64,000 bases of DNA. Origin: Bacillota bacterium (lineage in GTDB: Bacteria; Bacillota; Clostridia; Lachnospirales; Lachnospiraceae). The position numbers were made by a program, and so were the translations under genes. Position 1 is the stretch's first letter. Each line of letters starts with the position of its first letter. Below, in pieces: positions 24,739-33,193 of the stretch. The stretch spans positions 1 to 64,000 of the forward strand of contig JAQXUQ010000005.1 in assembly GCA_029224465.1 (NCBI GenBank), in the 5' to 3' direction. The notes beneath the pieces were generated by a model. It made no database searches and was not told the origin of the DNA. It was given only the letters and a program-made list of their open reading frames with translations.

Positions 24739-26333
24739 TCTCCGGGCAAAACAGCCCGTGCGAAAACCCCGGCCAGGAAGAGTATATTCTCGAGGCACAG
24801 CTGCGGGCATATGTTGATCAGAACCTCTATCCGTTTCATATGCCGGGGCATAAAAGGCGGCTTGCCCCGGCACCCGGACTCCCGTATGACTGGGACCTGA
24901 CCGAAGTGGATGGCGTGGATGATCTCCATGACGCGGAGGGAATTCTCAAAGATGCCATGGACCGGACCGCGCGTTTGTTCGGCGCGTATAAGACGTGGTA
25001 CCTTGTCGGCGGCAGTACCGTCGGAATTCTGGCTGCCGTCCGGTGCGCGGCGCGGGCCGGAAGTGAGATCATCGCCGCGAGAAACTGCCACAAGTCTGTT
25101 TTGCATGCGGCAGAACTTCTGAACCTGCGCGTACACTGGGTCTATCCGTCATTTAATGATACTTACGGCATTTACGGCAGCGTGTCGCCGGAGCGTGTGC
25201 GGGAGATGCTTACGCGCTATCCGGATACCCGCGCTGTCGTGATCACAAGCCCGACCTATGAAGGCGTGCTGTCGGATATTGCATCCATTGCCGGCATCTG
25301 CCACCGCGCCGGCGTGCCTCTGATCGTGGATGAAGCGCATGGGGCGCATCTTTCGTTTATAGGAGAGTACCCGGACAATCCGCCGCGGAGACCGCTGCAA
25401 AGCGCTGTTTCCTGCGGCGCGGATCTGGTTATCCAAAGCGCGCACAAAACATTACCTTCCCTGACGCAGACTGCCTTCCTTCACTGGAACGGCAGCTTTT
25501 TCACGCAGCAGGAGATTTCGCGGCAGCTGAATGTCTTTGAGACCAGTTCTCCTTCCTATCCTCTGATGGCTTCGCTGGATGGCTGCACCGGCATTCTTAA
25601 AAACCGCGGCAGAGAAATGTTCAAGGCCTATCGAGGAAACCTCGAACGCCTGGGCAGCCGGCTTCTTGCCCTGAAGAATCTGCGGGTCCTCGGACATGGG
25701 AATGCGGCGGCGCAGGATCTTTCGGATTCTTCCTTCTACGCGCTCGATCCCGGGAAAATACTGATCTGCGGCGGCGCGGCGCTGAGCGGTGCGGCACTGG
25801 CGGATATTCTGCGCGTGCAGTATCATATCGAAACCGAGATGCATTCCGGCAGCAATGTGCTCGCAATGACCACGGTCTGCGATCCCGCGGAAGCGTTTGA
25901 CCTTCTTTCGGACGCGCTCCTTTCAATCGACACCGGGCTTTCTGCCGCGTCCCCGGCGGAAAATGTGCCCTCGGCAGGAAACGCGCTCCCGGCTGAACAT
26001 GCGTCCGCGGCAGGGATTGCGCACGAACCGGAAAACGCAGCCGCAGAGGGCGCCGCATATCGCCTGCCCGAAAAGGAAGAAAGTGTCTGCGCGATAGGCG
26101 AAGCGCTGGACGAACCGGCGGAAGAAGTGCCGGCAGAAGAAGCGGAGGGCAGAATCTGCGCCGAATACGTCTACTGTTATCCGCCCGGAATCCCGATTCT
26201 CGTTCCCGGAGAAAGAATCCTGCCGGAGCACCGAAATGTTCTCGCAAGGCTTGGGCGCTCGGGATGCAGGATTCACCACTCGTTCGCGCGGGAGGGACAG
26301 GACATCTTCTTTGTAACAATAAGCAAAGTTTAA
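24735..26333 (+). CDS. Orn/Lys/Arg-type PLP-dependent decarboxylase
   Basis: The protein has 532 residues from a GTG that overlaps the mscL stop by four bases. The family signatures are clear: YPFHMPGHKR near residue 34, the PLP-binding DEAHGAHL near 200, and SAHKTLPSLTQTAF containing the Schiff-base lysine near 238. Such enzymes decarboxylate arginine, lysine or ornithine to a polyamine; the substrate is not evident. A Glu/Ala/Pro-rich stretch of about 75 residues (roughly 396-472) is inserted before the conserved C-terminal YPPGIPILVPGERI. Length without the insert matches the short YaaO-like group. Confidence 0.9.
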   Translation: MISGQNSPCENPGQEEYILEAQLRAYVDQNLYPFHMPGHKRRLAPAPGLPYDWDLTEVDGVDDLHDAEGILKDAMDRTARLFGAYKTWYLVGGSTVGILAAVRCAARAGSEIIAARNCHKSVLHAAELLNLRVHWVYPSFNDTYGIYGSVSPERVREMLTRYPDTRAVVITSPTYEGVLSDIASIAGICHRAGVPLIVDEAHGAHLSFIGEYPDNPPRRPLQSAVSCGADLVIQSAHKTLPSLTQTAFLHWNGSFFTQQEISRQLNVFETSSPSYPLMASLDGCTGILKNRGREMFKAYRGNLERLGSRLLALKNLRVLGHGNAAAQDLSDSSFYALDPGKILICGGAALSGAALADILRVQYHIETEMHSGSNVLAMTTVCDPAEAFDLLSDALLSIDTGLSAASPAENVPSAGNALPAEHASAAGIAHEPENAAAEGAAYRLPEKEESVCAIGEALDEPAEEVPAEEAEGRICAEYVYCYPPGIPILVPGERILPEHRNVLARLGRSGCRIHHSFAREGQDIFFVTISKV

Positions 26334-26352
26334 GAAAAAGAGGGAATTTCTA

Positions 26353-27705
26353 ATGAAGCAAAACACGCCGCAGGAGCGTTACGCCTACATGACGCAGACG
26401 CCTATACCGAAGCTGATCGGAGGCCTTGCCGTTCCCACGATCATCAGCATGCTGGTATCCAATATCTACAACATGGCGGATACCTTCTTCGTAGGCCGCA
26501 TATCGACGCAGGCGACGGCGGCGGTCGGCATTGTTTTTTCGGTCATGGCAATCATCAATGCCCTTGGCTTTTTCTGCGGCCACGGCTCGGGCAATTTCAT
26601 GTCGAGACGCCTTGGAGCCGGGGATACCCGGCAGGCGAATGAGGCTGCGGCAACCGGGTTCGCACTGGCCTTCATTCTGGGCGCGGTTCTGATGGTTCTG
26701 GGACTCGTTTTTCTGAATCCGCTCTGCAGAATGCTCGGCGCGACGCCTACGATCCTCGAAGACGCGAAAAGCTACCTGCGAATCATTCTGCTCGGCGCGC
26801 CGTTTATGTGTGCGGAACTTGTCGTCAATAACCAGCTCCGTTTCGAAGGAAGCGCGGTATACGCCATGGCAGGACTTGTCAGCGGCGCGGTCATCAACAT
26901 CGGGCTGGACCCGCTGTTTATTTTCGGGTTCGGAATGGGCGTCGCGGGTGCTGCGCTTGCCACGGTGCTCAGTCAGCTGATCGCGTTCGCCATTCTGCTG
27001 TACGGCAGCTATCACGGGCCGAATATTCATATTCATCTGAAAAACGTCCGTTTCAACCGCTATTACATGCTGCAGATTGTCAACGGCGGTTCGCCGTCCC
27101 TCACAAGACAGGGGATGCAGAGCATTTCGACGATCCTGCTGAATACGATGGCCGGCGCAATCGGCGGGGATGCCGCGATCGCGGGCATGTCGGTTGTCAC
27201 AAGAGTCATGATGCTTGCCAATTCGGCGCTGATCGGTTTCGGGCAGGGCTATCAGCCTGTCGCGGCCTTCAATTACGGCGCGAGTCTCTACAAACGTGTG
27301 CGCGAAGGCTTTTTCTTCTGCGTCAAAACAGGCACCGCGTTCCTCCTCGCACTCTCGGCCCTTTTGTTTGCGTATGCGCCTGGAATCATCCGCTTTTTCC
27401 GGGATGACCCGGATGTTGTGGATGTCGGCATGCGCGCGCTGCGCTATCAGACGATTGTCTTCTTCCTTGCAGCGTTTATTGTCATGTCCAACATGATGCT
27501 GCAGTCCATCGGAAAGGGAGTCAGGGCGACGATCCTCGCTTCGGCGCGGTCCGGTCTCTTTTTCATACCGCTCATTCTGATTCTGCCGAAGATGCTGGGT
27601 CTGACCGGCGTCGAAATAACGCAGGCGGTATCCGATGTCCTGACATTCGCAATCTCGATCCCGCTTGTCCGTTCTGTCCTTAAGGAAATGGAGGAGGCAA
27701 AGTGA
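26353..27705 (+). CDS. MATE-family efflux transporter
   Basis: The 450-residue membrane protein has the MATE fold: PTIISMLVSNIYNMADTFFVGRI at the start, GHGSGNFMSRRLGAGD, and the second-half MQSISTILLNTMAGAIGGDAA with GFGQGYQPVAAFNYGA. It is of the NorM/DinF type and unlike the other MATE at 11512 in its loops. Its stop overlaps the GTG of the barnase-like lipoprotein, which links the two genes translationally. The substrate is unknown. Confidence 0.94.
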   Translation: MKQNTPQERYAYMTQTPIPKLIGGLAVPTIISMLVSNIYNMADTFFVGRISTQATAAVGIVFSVMAIINALGFFCGHGSGNFMSRRLGAGDTRQANEAAATGFALAFILGAVLMVLGLVFLNPLCRMLGATPTILEDAKSYLRIILLGAPFMCAELVVNNQLRFEGSAVYAMAGLVSGAVINIGLDPLFIFGFGMGVAGAALATVLSQLIAFAILLYGSYHGPNIHIHLKNVRFNRYYMLQIVNGGSPSLTRQGMQSISTILLNTMAGAIGGDAAIAGMSVVTRVMMLANSALIGFGQGYQPVAAFNYGASLYKRVREGFFFCVKTGTAFLLALSALLFAYAPGIIRFFRDDPDVVDVGMRALRYQTIVFFLAAFIVMSNMMLQSIGKGVRATILASARSGLFFIPLILILPKMLGLTGVEITQAVSDVLTFAISIPLVRSVLKEMEEAK

Positions 27706-28298
27706 GAAGAGTTCTTCGAAGCCGGCTCCGTGCCCTGCTTCCCGTTCTGCTTGTCCTGCTGCTTGTCAGCGGCTGCGGTTCTGCTCCCGCTTCGGCGCCC
27801 GGCAAGCCTGCGGGCGGGGATAGCGTGGCGGCGTCAACAGCCGCGGGCGCAGAACAGTCAATGCCGGAGGAAGCAGGCGCAGCCGCATCGGCAGAGCAGG
27901 ACGCGCCGGACGCCGACATACAGGATGCGCCGGACGCAGAGGCGCCTGCGGAAGACGGCGCGTACACATCGAAAGACGAGGTCGCGCTTTATCTTTATAC
28001 GTACCACCATCTGCCATCGAACTTCATTACGAAGAAGGAAGCCCGAAAGCTCGGCTGGGAGGGAGGTCCGCTGCAGGATTTTGCCCCCGGGAAAAGCATC
28101 GGAGGCGATCACTTCGGAAATTATGAAGGCGTTCTTCCGGAAGACGCGGACTATCATGAGTGCGACATAGATACAAACGGCGGCAGCAGAGGCGCGAAAA
28201 GAATCGTCTGGTCCGGCGACTGGAACATATACTATACGGACGACCATTACGGGCATTTCACGCAGCTGTATAACGCGGACGGGCCGGTTTCTCCCTGA
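27702..28298 (+). CDS. Barnase-like ribonuclease lipoprotein
   Basis: This 198-residue protein is a predicted secreted, lipid-anchored guanyl-specific RNase. The start is GTG, overlapping the MATE stop. A lipoprotein signal ends at Cys25 (LVSGC) and an Ala/Asp/Glu-rich linker reaches about residue 88. The catalytic domain then follows barnase closely: NFITKKEARKLGW, GKSIGGDHFGNYEGVLP, ECDI with the general-base Glu, RIVWS with Arg, and DHYGHF with the catalytic His. All three key residues are present, so it should be active outside the cell. Its inhibitor, barstar, lies 1.1 kb downstream beyond a permease gene. Confidence 0.93.
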   Translation: MRRVLRSRLRALLPVLLVLLLVSGCGSAPASAPGKPAGGDSVAASTAAGAEQSMPEEAGAAASAEQDAPDADIQDAPDAEAPAEDGAYTSKDEVALYLYTYHHLPSNFITKKEARKLGWEGGPLQDFAPGKSIGGDHFGNYEGVLPEDADYHECDIDTNGGSRGAKRIVWSGDWNIYYTDDHYGHFTQLYNADGPVSP

Positions 28299-28385
28299 GG
28301 TTCTTACTGCTCTGTTCCGACGGCTTAACGTTCACACTGCCATCCGGCAGCCTGTCCATTCATATTGCCGGGTTGCCGGGTGGCG

Positions 28386-28415
28386 ATGACAAAACGTATG
28401 CTTATATGATATAAT
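28386..28415 (+). promoter_or_regulatory. Promoter for the EamA-barstar unit
   Basis: ATGACA/TGACAA (28386-28392), a 17-18-bp spacer and TATAAT (28410-28415). It gives the EamA gene, and probably barstar, expression independent of the RNase gene. The rest of the 28299-28471 gap holds nothing I recognise. Confidence 0.7.
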
Positions 28416-28471
28416 CAAAATTCAATGCCGTTGCTGAGGGACGGCGCCAACATCAGGGAGGGAACAATTAT

Positions 28472-29422
28472 ATGGATACTACAACACAGACGAAAAGCCG
28501 GGCGGAGAAATTCTGGACAAACCCGGCGGTCGTCTTTTTTATTGCCTTTTTCTGCTGCTTTCTCTGGGGATCTGCTTCACCGGCGATCAAGATTGGCTAT
28601 GAACTGTTTTCGATCGGGGCCGGGGATCTGGCGTCGAGATTTGTTTTTGCGGGCGTACGGTTTTTCCTCGCCGGCATAATGGTCATCGCGTTCGGAAGCG
28701 CGCAGCAGCGCAGATTCCTGCATCCTTCAAAGACCAGCTGGAAGTATGTCTTCGTGCTGATGTCGTTTCAGACCATTTTGCAGTATATCTTCTTTTATAC
28801 GGCGCTTGCACACACCAGCGGCGTGCGCGGATCTGTCATCAACGCGGCCGGAACATTTTTCTCTCTGTTTCTGGCAGCCTTCGTCTTCCGGTTTGAAAAT
28901 CTTACGGCCGCGAAAGTCGCGGGCAGTATCGCAGGCTTTCTGGGCGTCCTCCTTATCGTGACGGCGGGCGCTTCCTCCGGCGGCGCGGTCAGTTTTGCCG
29001 GAGAAGGGTGCATGGTCATCGCGGCGTTCGCGAATGCAGTCGCCGGCTGCTATATCAAGAAGTTTTCCGCGAAGGAAAATCCGGTAACGCTCAGCGGCTG
29101 GCAGTTTTTCTGCGGTGGAATCGTTCTTACGCTCGCGGGACTTGCGTTCGGAGGACGCCTGCACCCGACAGGAGCCGGCGCTTTTCTGCTTCTTCTGTAC
29201 ATGGGCTTTATTTCGGCGGGCGCTTATACGCTCTGGGGAATTCTTCTCAAGTACAATGATGTAAGCCGCATCACGATTCTCGGCTTCATGAATCCGGTAC
29301 TGGGCGTTCTGCTTTCCGCGCTGTTTCTCGGGGAAGGCAAAGAGGCTTTCAGCGTCCGCGTTTTCTGCGCGCTGGTGCTGGTAAGTATCGGAATCATTCT
29401 TTCGGGGAAAAAGAAACGCTGA
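28472..29422 (+). CDS. EamA/DMT-superfamily permease
   Basis: The 316-residue protein has ten membrane helices in two EamA halves: FLWGSASPAIKIGYELF opens the first, and the second starts near residue 175 (EGCMVIAAFANAVAGCYIKKF) and ends with NPVLGVLLSALFLGEG. Such carriers export metabolites or amino acids. AGGGAGGG precedes the ATG. It separates the RNase from its barstar, and barstar begins 16 bases after it. Confidence 0.92.
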   Translation: MDTTTQTKSRAEKFWTNPAVVFFIAFFCCFLWGSASPAIKIGYELFSIGAGDLASRFVFAGVRFFLAGIMVIAFGSAQQRRFLHPSKTSWKYVFVLMSFQTILQYIFFYTALAHTSGVRGSVINAAGTFFSLFLAAFVFRFENLTAAKVAGSIAGFLGVLLIVTAGASSGGAVSFAGEGCMVIAAFANAVAGCYIKKFSAKENPVTLSGWQFFCGGIVLTLAGLAFGGRLHPTGAGAFLLLLYMGFISAGAYTLWGILLKYNDVSRITILGFMNPVLGVLLSALFLGEGKEAFSVRVFCALVLVSIGIILSGKKKR

Positions 29423-29438
29423 ATGCAAGGAGCAGTAT

Positions 29439-29750
29439 ATGATTGTCTATTATATTGATCTGCAGGGTGTCGGCACGAAGGAACAGCTCCATGAACGCCT
29501 GCGCGAAGCTCTGCCGCTGCCGTCCTATTACGGAAATAATCTCGACGCGCTGCATGATGTTCTGGAAGAGAGCGGCAGAGACTGGGAACTGATTTTCTAT
29601 AACTGCAGGGGAGCCGATCAGGCGCTTGGCGGATACATGGGAGCGCTGCGCGCGATGTGCGCGGAGACGATCGCTTCATGGGAAGATGACCCGCAGTACC
29701 GCGATATGGAAAAGAAGGCCGGGAACTGGCCGGTCAGGTTTTATGATTGA
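29439..29750 (+). CDS. Barstar-family RNase inhibitor
   Basis: The 103-residue cytoplasmic protein matches barstar: IDLQGVGTKEQLHERLREAL, then LPSYYGNNLDALHDVL, whose Tyr/Asn/Asp cluster plugs the barnase active site, and WELIFYNC. It would protect the cell from its own barnase-like RNase. AAGGAG lies seven bases before the ATG. It is cotranscribed with the EamA permease rather than directly with the toxin gene. Confidence 0.94.
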   Translation: MIVYYIDLQGVGTKEQLHERLREALPLPSYYGNNLDALHDVLEESGRDWELIFYNCRGADQALGGYMGALRAMCAETIASWEDDPQYRDMEKKAGNWPVRFYD

Positions 29751-29946
29751 CAGGATATGTAAAAAGACTTCTTTTGAAAATGGCCATCCGCCTGCGGATG
29801 TAGAAAAGGATCAGGTGGTTCTGACCGCGCCGGTATCTGCGGGAACGGTTGTTTTGCGTGGCGTCTGCTGCACTGACAGTGACGTGATCGTCACGAAAAA
29901 CGTCCCGGCGCCCCCGCAGGAGTATACCGGCGGGCGAATCCGCTGA
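29743..29946 (+). CDS. Small hypothetical ORF after barstar
   Basis: A 67-codon frame starts at an ATG that overlaps the barstar stop by eight bases and ends six bases before the convergent hydrogenase gene. There is a Cys pair (GVCCTDSD) and a Pro-rich end, but no family motif, signal or membrane segment, and the ribosome binding site is weak. It may be a coupled small protein or chance. Confidence 0.3.
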   Translation: MIDRICKKTSFENGHPPADVEKDQVVLTAPVSAGTVVLRGVCCTDSDVIVTKNVPAPPQEYTGGRIR

Positions 29947-29951
29947 AACGG

Positions 29952-31793
29952 TCATTCCACCGCGATGAACACATCGCTTCCCTGATGACATACGGGACAC
30001 TCCTGCGGAACTGACGCAGCAAAAACAATTTCTCCACAGACCGTGCATTTCCATGCCGTCACCTGATGGAAATGGCTTTGCTCCTGATGGCAGACATGGC
30101 ATTCCGACGGCGCTTCGTCACCTTCCGTGACATAGCTGCATACATCGCATTGCCAGATCTTTTTGCCTGTCCCGCCGCGGAATAAAGTTACCTGTTCCGT
30201 AATATCCGTAAAAACATCCCTGCCCTGATGGCAGACCGGGCACTCTGCGGGAGGCTGTGTCCCTATGACCACCTCTCCGCAGACCGTGCATTTATAGACA
30301 TGCACCTGCCCAAGGTTATCTGCGCCGGTGTGGAACAGGATGCTGCTTTGGCCGGCGGATGCTTCGGCAGAAGCGGCAGGCGAAAGATTCTGATACTGCT
30401 GATATCTGCCGGCATCTTCCCCGAGTAACCCGCTTCGGTCCTCGTAAACGGTATGCAGCATCTTTTCCGCGAGTTCGCTAAGCGGCTTTCCGTAAAATGT
30501 GCGGTATAGCTCCAGAATCTCTTCATTTTCATGACTGCAGCGCTGCGCTTTCGGCAGGGACGCGTCCCGTTTATACAGACCGTCAATGCGTTTTTCCAGA
30601 AGAATATTTCCCTTTTCCTGCGTACCTTTCGGCTGACCGCCGCCGCCAATGCATCCGCCGGGACAGGTCATGACTTCTACGAAGTGATACTGTACGGGAT
30701 CCTTTTTCTGCCGGTCGAGAAATTTACGTACATTTGCCGTACCGTAGATAACCGCGACACGGATCTTCAGATCACCGATAAGGACGGTGGCATCCCGGAG
30801 ACCGTCCATTCCGCGGACCGGCTGCAGATCATACAGCTGATCCGGTGCCTGTCTGCCGGTAATATAGTAGTAGGCGGTTCTGAGCGCGGCTTCCATGACA
30901 CCGCCGGTGTTGCCGAAGATGACACCGGCGCCGGAGCCTTTTCCCATAAACGAGTCATAAGACTCTTCCGGCAGTGCAGGAAAGTCAATTCCCGCTTCTT
31001 TTGCCCACTTTGCAAGCTCTCTGGTTGTGATGACATAGTCCATGTCGCGCATGCCGTCGATGCCGGAATATCTGCCTGCCGCGTTCATTTCATCCCTGCG
31101 GATCTCGAATTTCTTGGCAGTGCAGGGCGTCAGAGCAACGTTCACGATTTTGCGAGGGTCTATTCCCATCTTACCTGCAAAATAGGTTTTAATCGTGGGC
31201 CCCTGCATTCCGATCGGGCTTTTGGCTGTTGAAATATTGGGCAGCAGCTCCGGATAATAGATTTCGGCAAACTTTACCCATGCAGGGCAGCAGGATGTAA
31301 ACTGGGGGAGAGGTTTGTCTTTACGGGTGATGCGTTCTACAAGCTCGCTCGCCTCTTCCACAATCGTCATATCCGCCGCGAAGTTTGTATCCAGCACATA
31401 GTCGGCGCCGAGCTTTCGAAGAAGCGCGACTATTTTTCCCTCGACAAAGCTGCCGTCTGTCATACCGAATTCCTCGCCCAGAGAAATCCGGACGGAAGGA
31501 GAAGTGCTGAAGATGACAATCTTTTCGGGATCGCGGATCGCCTGTTTGACCAACTCGGTCTCCGGAACCTCGGAGATGGCTCCGGTCGGGCAGACGTTGG
31601 CACACTGACCGCAGTGAATGCAGACGGCCGTGTCATCTGTATGTTTGAGGTTGTAGTAGCCGAGTACGGAAATATAGTCCCGGCATACATCCCTGCAGCT
31701 GCCGCATTTAATACATTTCTCCTCTGCGCGATAAATAGAAGGATTACCCGGTTCGATGGGAACGCGAATGTCTGACGAAAGATGTTTGCTCAT
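29952..31793 (-). CDS. [FeFe] hydrogenase with three C-terminal rubredoxin-like domains
   Basis: The 613-residue enzyme (ATG at 31793 after AGGAGG) would produce or oxidise H2 in the cytoplasm. Two 4Fe-4S clusters are held by CIKCGSCRDVC and CIHCGQCANVCP near residues 25-70. The H-cluster motifs follow: TSCCPAW (L1), TPCTAKK (L2, where MPC is usual) and MTCPGGCIGGGGQP (L3). After a linker near 470-490 come three rubredoxin/rubrerythrin-type metal sites: CTVCGE...CPVC, CDVCSY...CHVC and CTVCGE...CPVC. These suggest electron exchange with a one-electron carrier or an oxygen-detoxifying partner. No maturation genes (hydE, hydF, hydG) are nearby. It lies downstream of the glycerate genes. Confidence 0.94.
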   Translation of the reverse strand: MSKHLSSDIRVPIEPGNPSIYRAEEKCIKCGSCRDVCRDYISVLGYYNLKHTDDTAVCIHCGQCANVCPTGAISEVPETELVKQAIRDPEKIVIFSTSPSVRISLGEEFGMTDGSFVEGKIVALLRKLGADYVLDTNFAADMTIVEEASELVERITRKDKPLPQFTSCCPAWVKFAEIYYPELLPNISTAKSPIGMQGPTIKTYFAGKMGIDPRKIVNVALTPCTAKKFEIRRDEMNAAGRYSGIDGMRDMDYVITTRELAKWAKEAGIDFPALPEESYDSFMGKGSGAGVIFGNTGGVMEAALRTAYYYITGRQAPDQLYDLQPVRGMDGLRDATVLIGDLKIRVAVIYGTANVRKFLDRQKKDPVQYHFVEVMTCPGGCIGGGGQPKGTQEKGNILLEKRIDGLYKRDASLPKAQRCSHENEEILELYRTFYGKPLSELAEKMLHTVYEDRSGLLGEDAGRYQQYQNLSPAASAEASAGQSSILFHTGADNLGQVHVYKCTVCGEVVIGTQPPAECPVCHQGRDVFTDITEQVTLFRGGTGKKIWQCDVCSYVTEGDEAPSECHVCHQEQSHFHQVTAWKCTVCGEIVFAASVPQECPVCHQGSDVFIAVE

Positions 31794-31851
31794 AAGTACC
31801 TCCTTATAAATCACTGTGCTGTATATTGCATGCTGCAGCCGGGGAGCATGT

Positions 31852-33084
31852 CTATCCTAAAAGCGCTACGGCTGCGTCATTGACATTGGTGCCGGTCGGG
31901 CCGGTGATAATCAGTCCGCCGGTTTTTTCGAGTGCGTGATAGGCATCATTTTCCTTCAGCACATCTGCGATATGAACGCCTGCCGCCAGCAGTTCTTTGT
32001 CTGTATCGGCATCAACGTAGCCGCCGTCCGCGTCGGTCGGGCCGTCTGTTCCGTCACTGCCGAACGAGAAAACGGCAGCATTCGGAAGATCCTTTATCAG
32101 CGGCGCCGCCGCGAGAGCGAGCTCCTGATTTCTGCCGCCCAGTCCCTTGCCTGTCAGGTGCACAACAGTTTCGCCGCCGGCGATAAAGGCAAGTTTTTTG
32201 CCTTCTTTCGCGTGGGTTCTTAAAATGCCCGCGAGGAAAATACCGGCCTCGCGCGCTTCGCATGAGAGCTGATCTGTCAGGATTACGGGTTCGTACCCGA
32301 GCGACTCTGCTTCTTTTGCCGCCGCAGCGGCAAGCTCCCGTACAGAACCTGTGATGACAGTCGTGACATTATCAAGCGACTTGGGCGTTTCCTGCCCGAG
32401 CAGTTCCAGCGCCTTAGAGGAAAGCCGCAGATTGTATTTGCGCGCGATTTCCAGCGCCATATCACAGGTGGAAGAATCCGGATAAGCGGGACCGGAGGCA
32501 ATCATATCGAGAGGATCGCCCAGAATATCCGACAGAACAATCGAATATACCTTCGCCGGTGCGCAGATCTGCGCGAACCTGCCGCCCTTGACAGCCGAAA
32601 GCCGTTTGCGGATCGTATTCATTTCCGTAATGTCGGCGCCGCTGGCAAGCAGCTGCTTCGTGATATCCTGCAGTTCTTCTCCGGAAACCAGCGGTTTCTC
32701 GAACAGAGCGCTGCCGCCGCCGGAAAGAAGAAACAGGACAGTGTCATCCGCAGTAAGAGCGCTTACGAGGTCAATCGCCTTCTGCGTTCCCTGAAAACTG
32801 TTCTCGTCCGGAACCGGGTGGCCTGCTTCGCAGCATGAGACTCCCGGGATTTCTCCCATCACGTGTCCGTACTTGGTGACAACGACGCCCCCGTCGACGC
32901 TGCCAAGGACATGGACTGCGGCGTTTGCCATCTGCCATGCGGCTTTTCCTGTGGCGACAAGTACGACCCTGCCGCTTCCCCGCCGGAAATCCTTCAGCGC
33001 GCGGCTTACGGCTTCATCCGGAAGCACCGCGTGAATACTTGCCTTTACGATTGCATCGGCGTCTGCTCTTAATTGTGTATTCAT
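31852..33084 (-). CDS. Glycerate kinase, MOFRL family
   Basis: The enzyme phosphorylates D-glycerate, normally to 2-phosphoglycerate, feeding glycolysis. The start is taken as the ATG at 33084 (MNTQLRADADAIVKA), with AGGGGG upstream; another ATG at 33108 exists. The 410 residues contain the N-terminal VATGKAAWQMA block, the glycine-rich LLSGGGSALFEKP, TEMNTIRKRLSAVKGGR, and the MOFRL C-terminal region with GGRNQELAL and SDGTDGPTDADGG. The GntP permease gene upstream is its natural partner for glycerate uptake. Confidence 0.95.
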   Translation of the reverse strand: MNTQLRADADAIVKASIHAVLPDEAVSRALKDFRRGSGRVVLVATGKAAWQMANAAVHVLGSVDGGVVVTKYGHVMGEIPGVSCCEAGHPVPDENSFQGTQKAIDLVSALTADDTVLFLLSGGGSALFEKPLVSGEELQDITKQLLASGADITEMNTIRKRLSAVKGGRFAQICAPAKVYSIVLSDILGDPLDMIASGPAYPDSSTCDMALEIARKYNLRLSSKALELLGQETPKSLDNVTTVITGSVRELAAAAAKEAESLGYEPVILTDQLSCEAREAGIFLAGILRTHAKEGKKLAFIAGGETVVHLTGKGLGGRNQELALAAAPLIKDLPNAAVFSFGSDGTDGPTDADGGYVDADTDKELLAAGVHIADVLKENDAYHALEKTGGLIITGPTGTNVNDAAVALLG

Positions 33085-33117
33085 AATGGAATGCAACCCC
33101 CTTTTCATTTTTGTTTA

Positions 33118-33140
33118 TTATACACTGCCTGCGGTGTATG
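33118..33140. promoter_or_regulatory. Palindrome upstream of the glycerate kinase gene
   Basis: ATACAC-N8-GTGTAT lies between the permease terminator and the kinase start, next to AT-rich sequence that could be a -10 for the minus strand. It is a possible operator; limits are approximate. Confidence 0.4.
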
Positions 33141-33154
33141 ATTCAGCAGAAATT

Positions 33155-33189
33155 AAAATCCGGCCGCGGCAGATGCAGCGGCCGGATTG
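33155..33189 (-). terminator. Intrinsic terminator after the GntP gene
   Basis: AATCCGGCCGC and GCGGCCGGATT form an 11-bp stem; on the minus strand it is followed by TTTAATTT. The T-run is short, so read-through into the kinase gene is likely. Confidence 0.6.
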
Positions 33190-33193
33190 CGTG

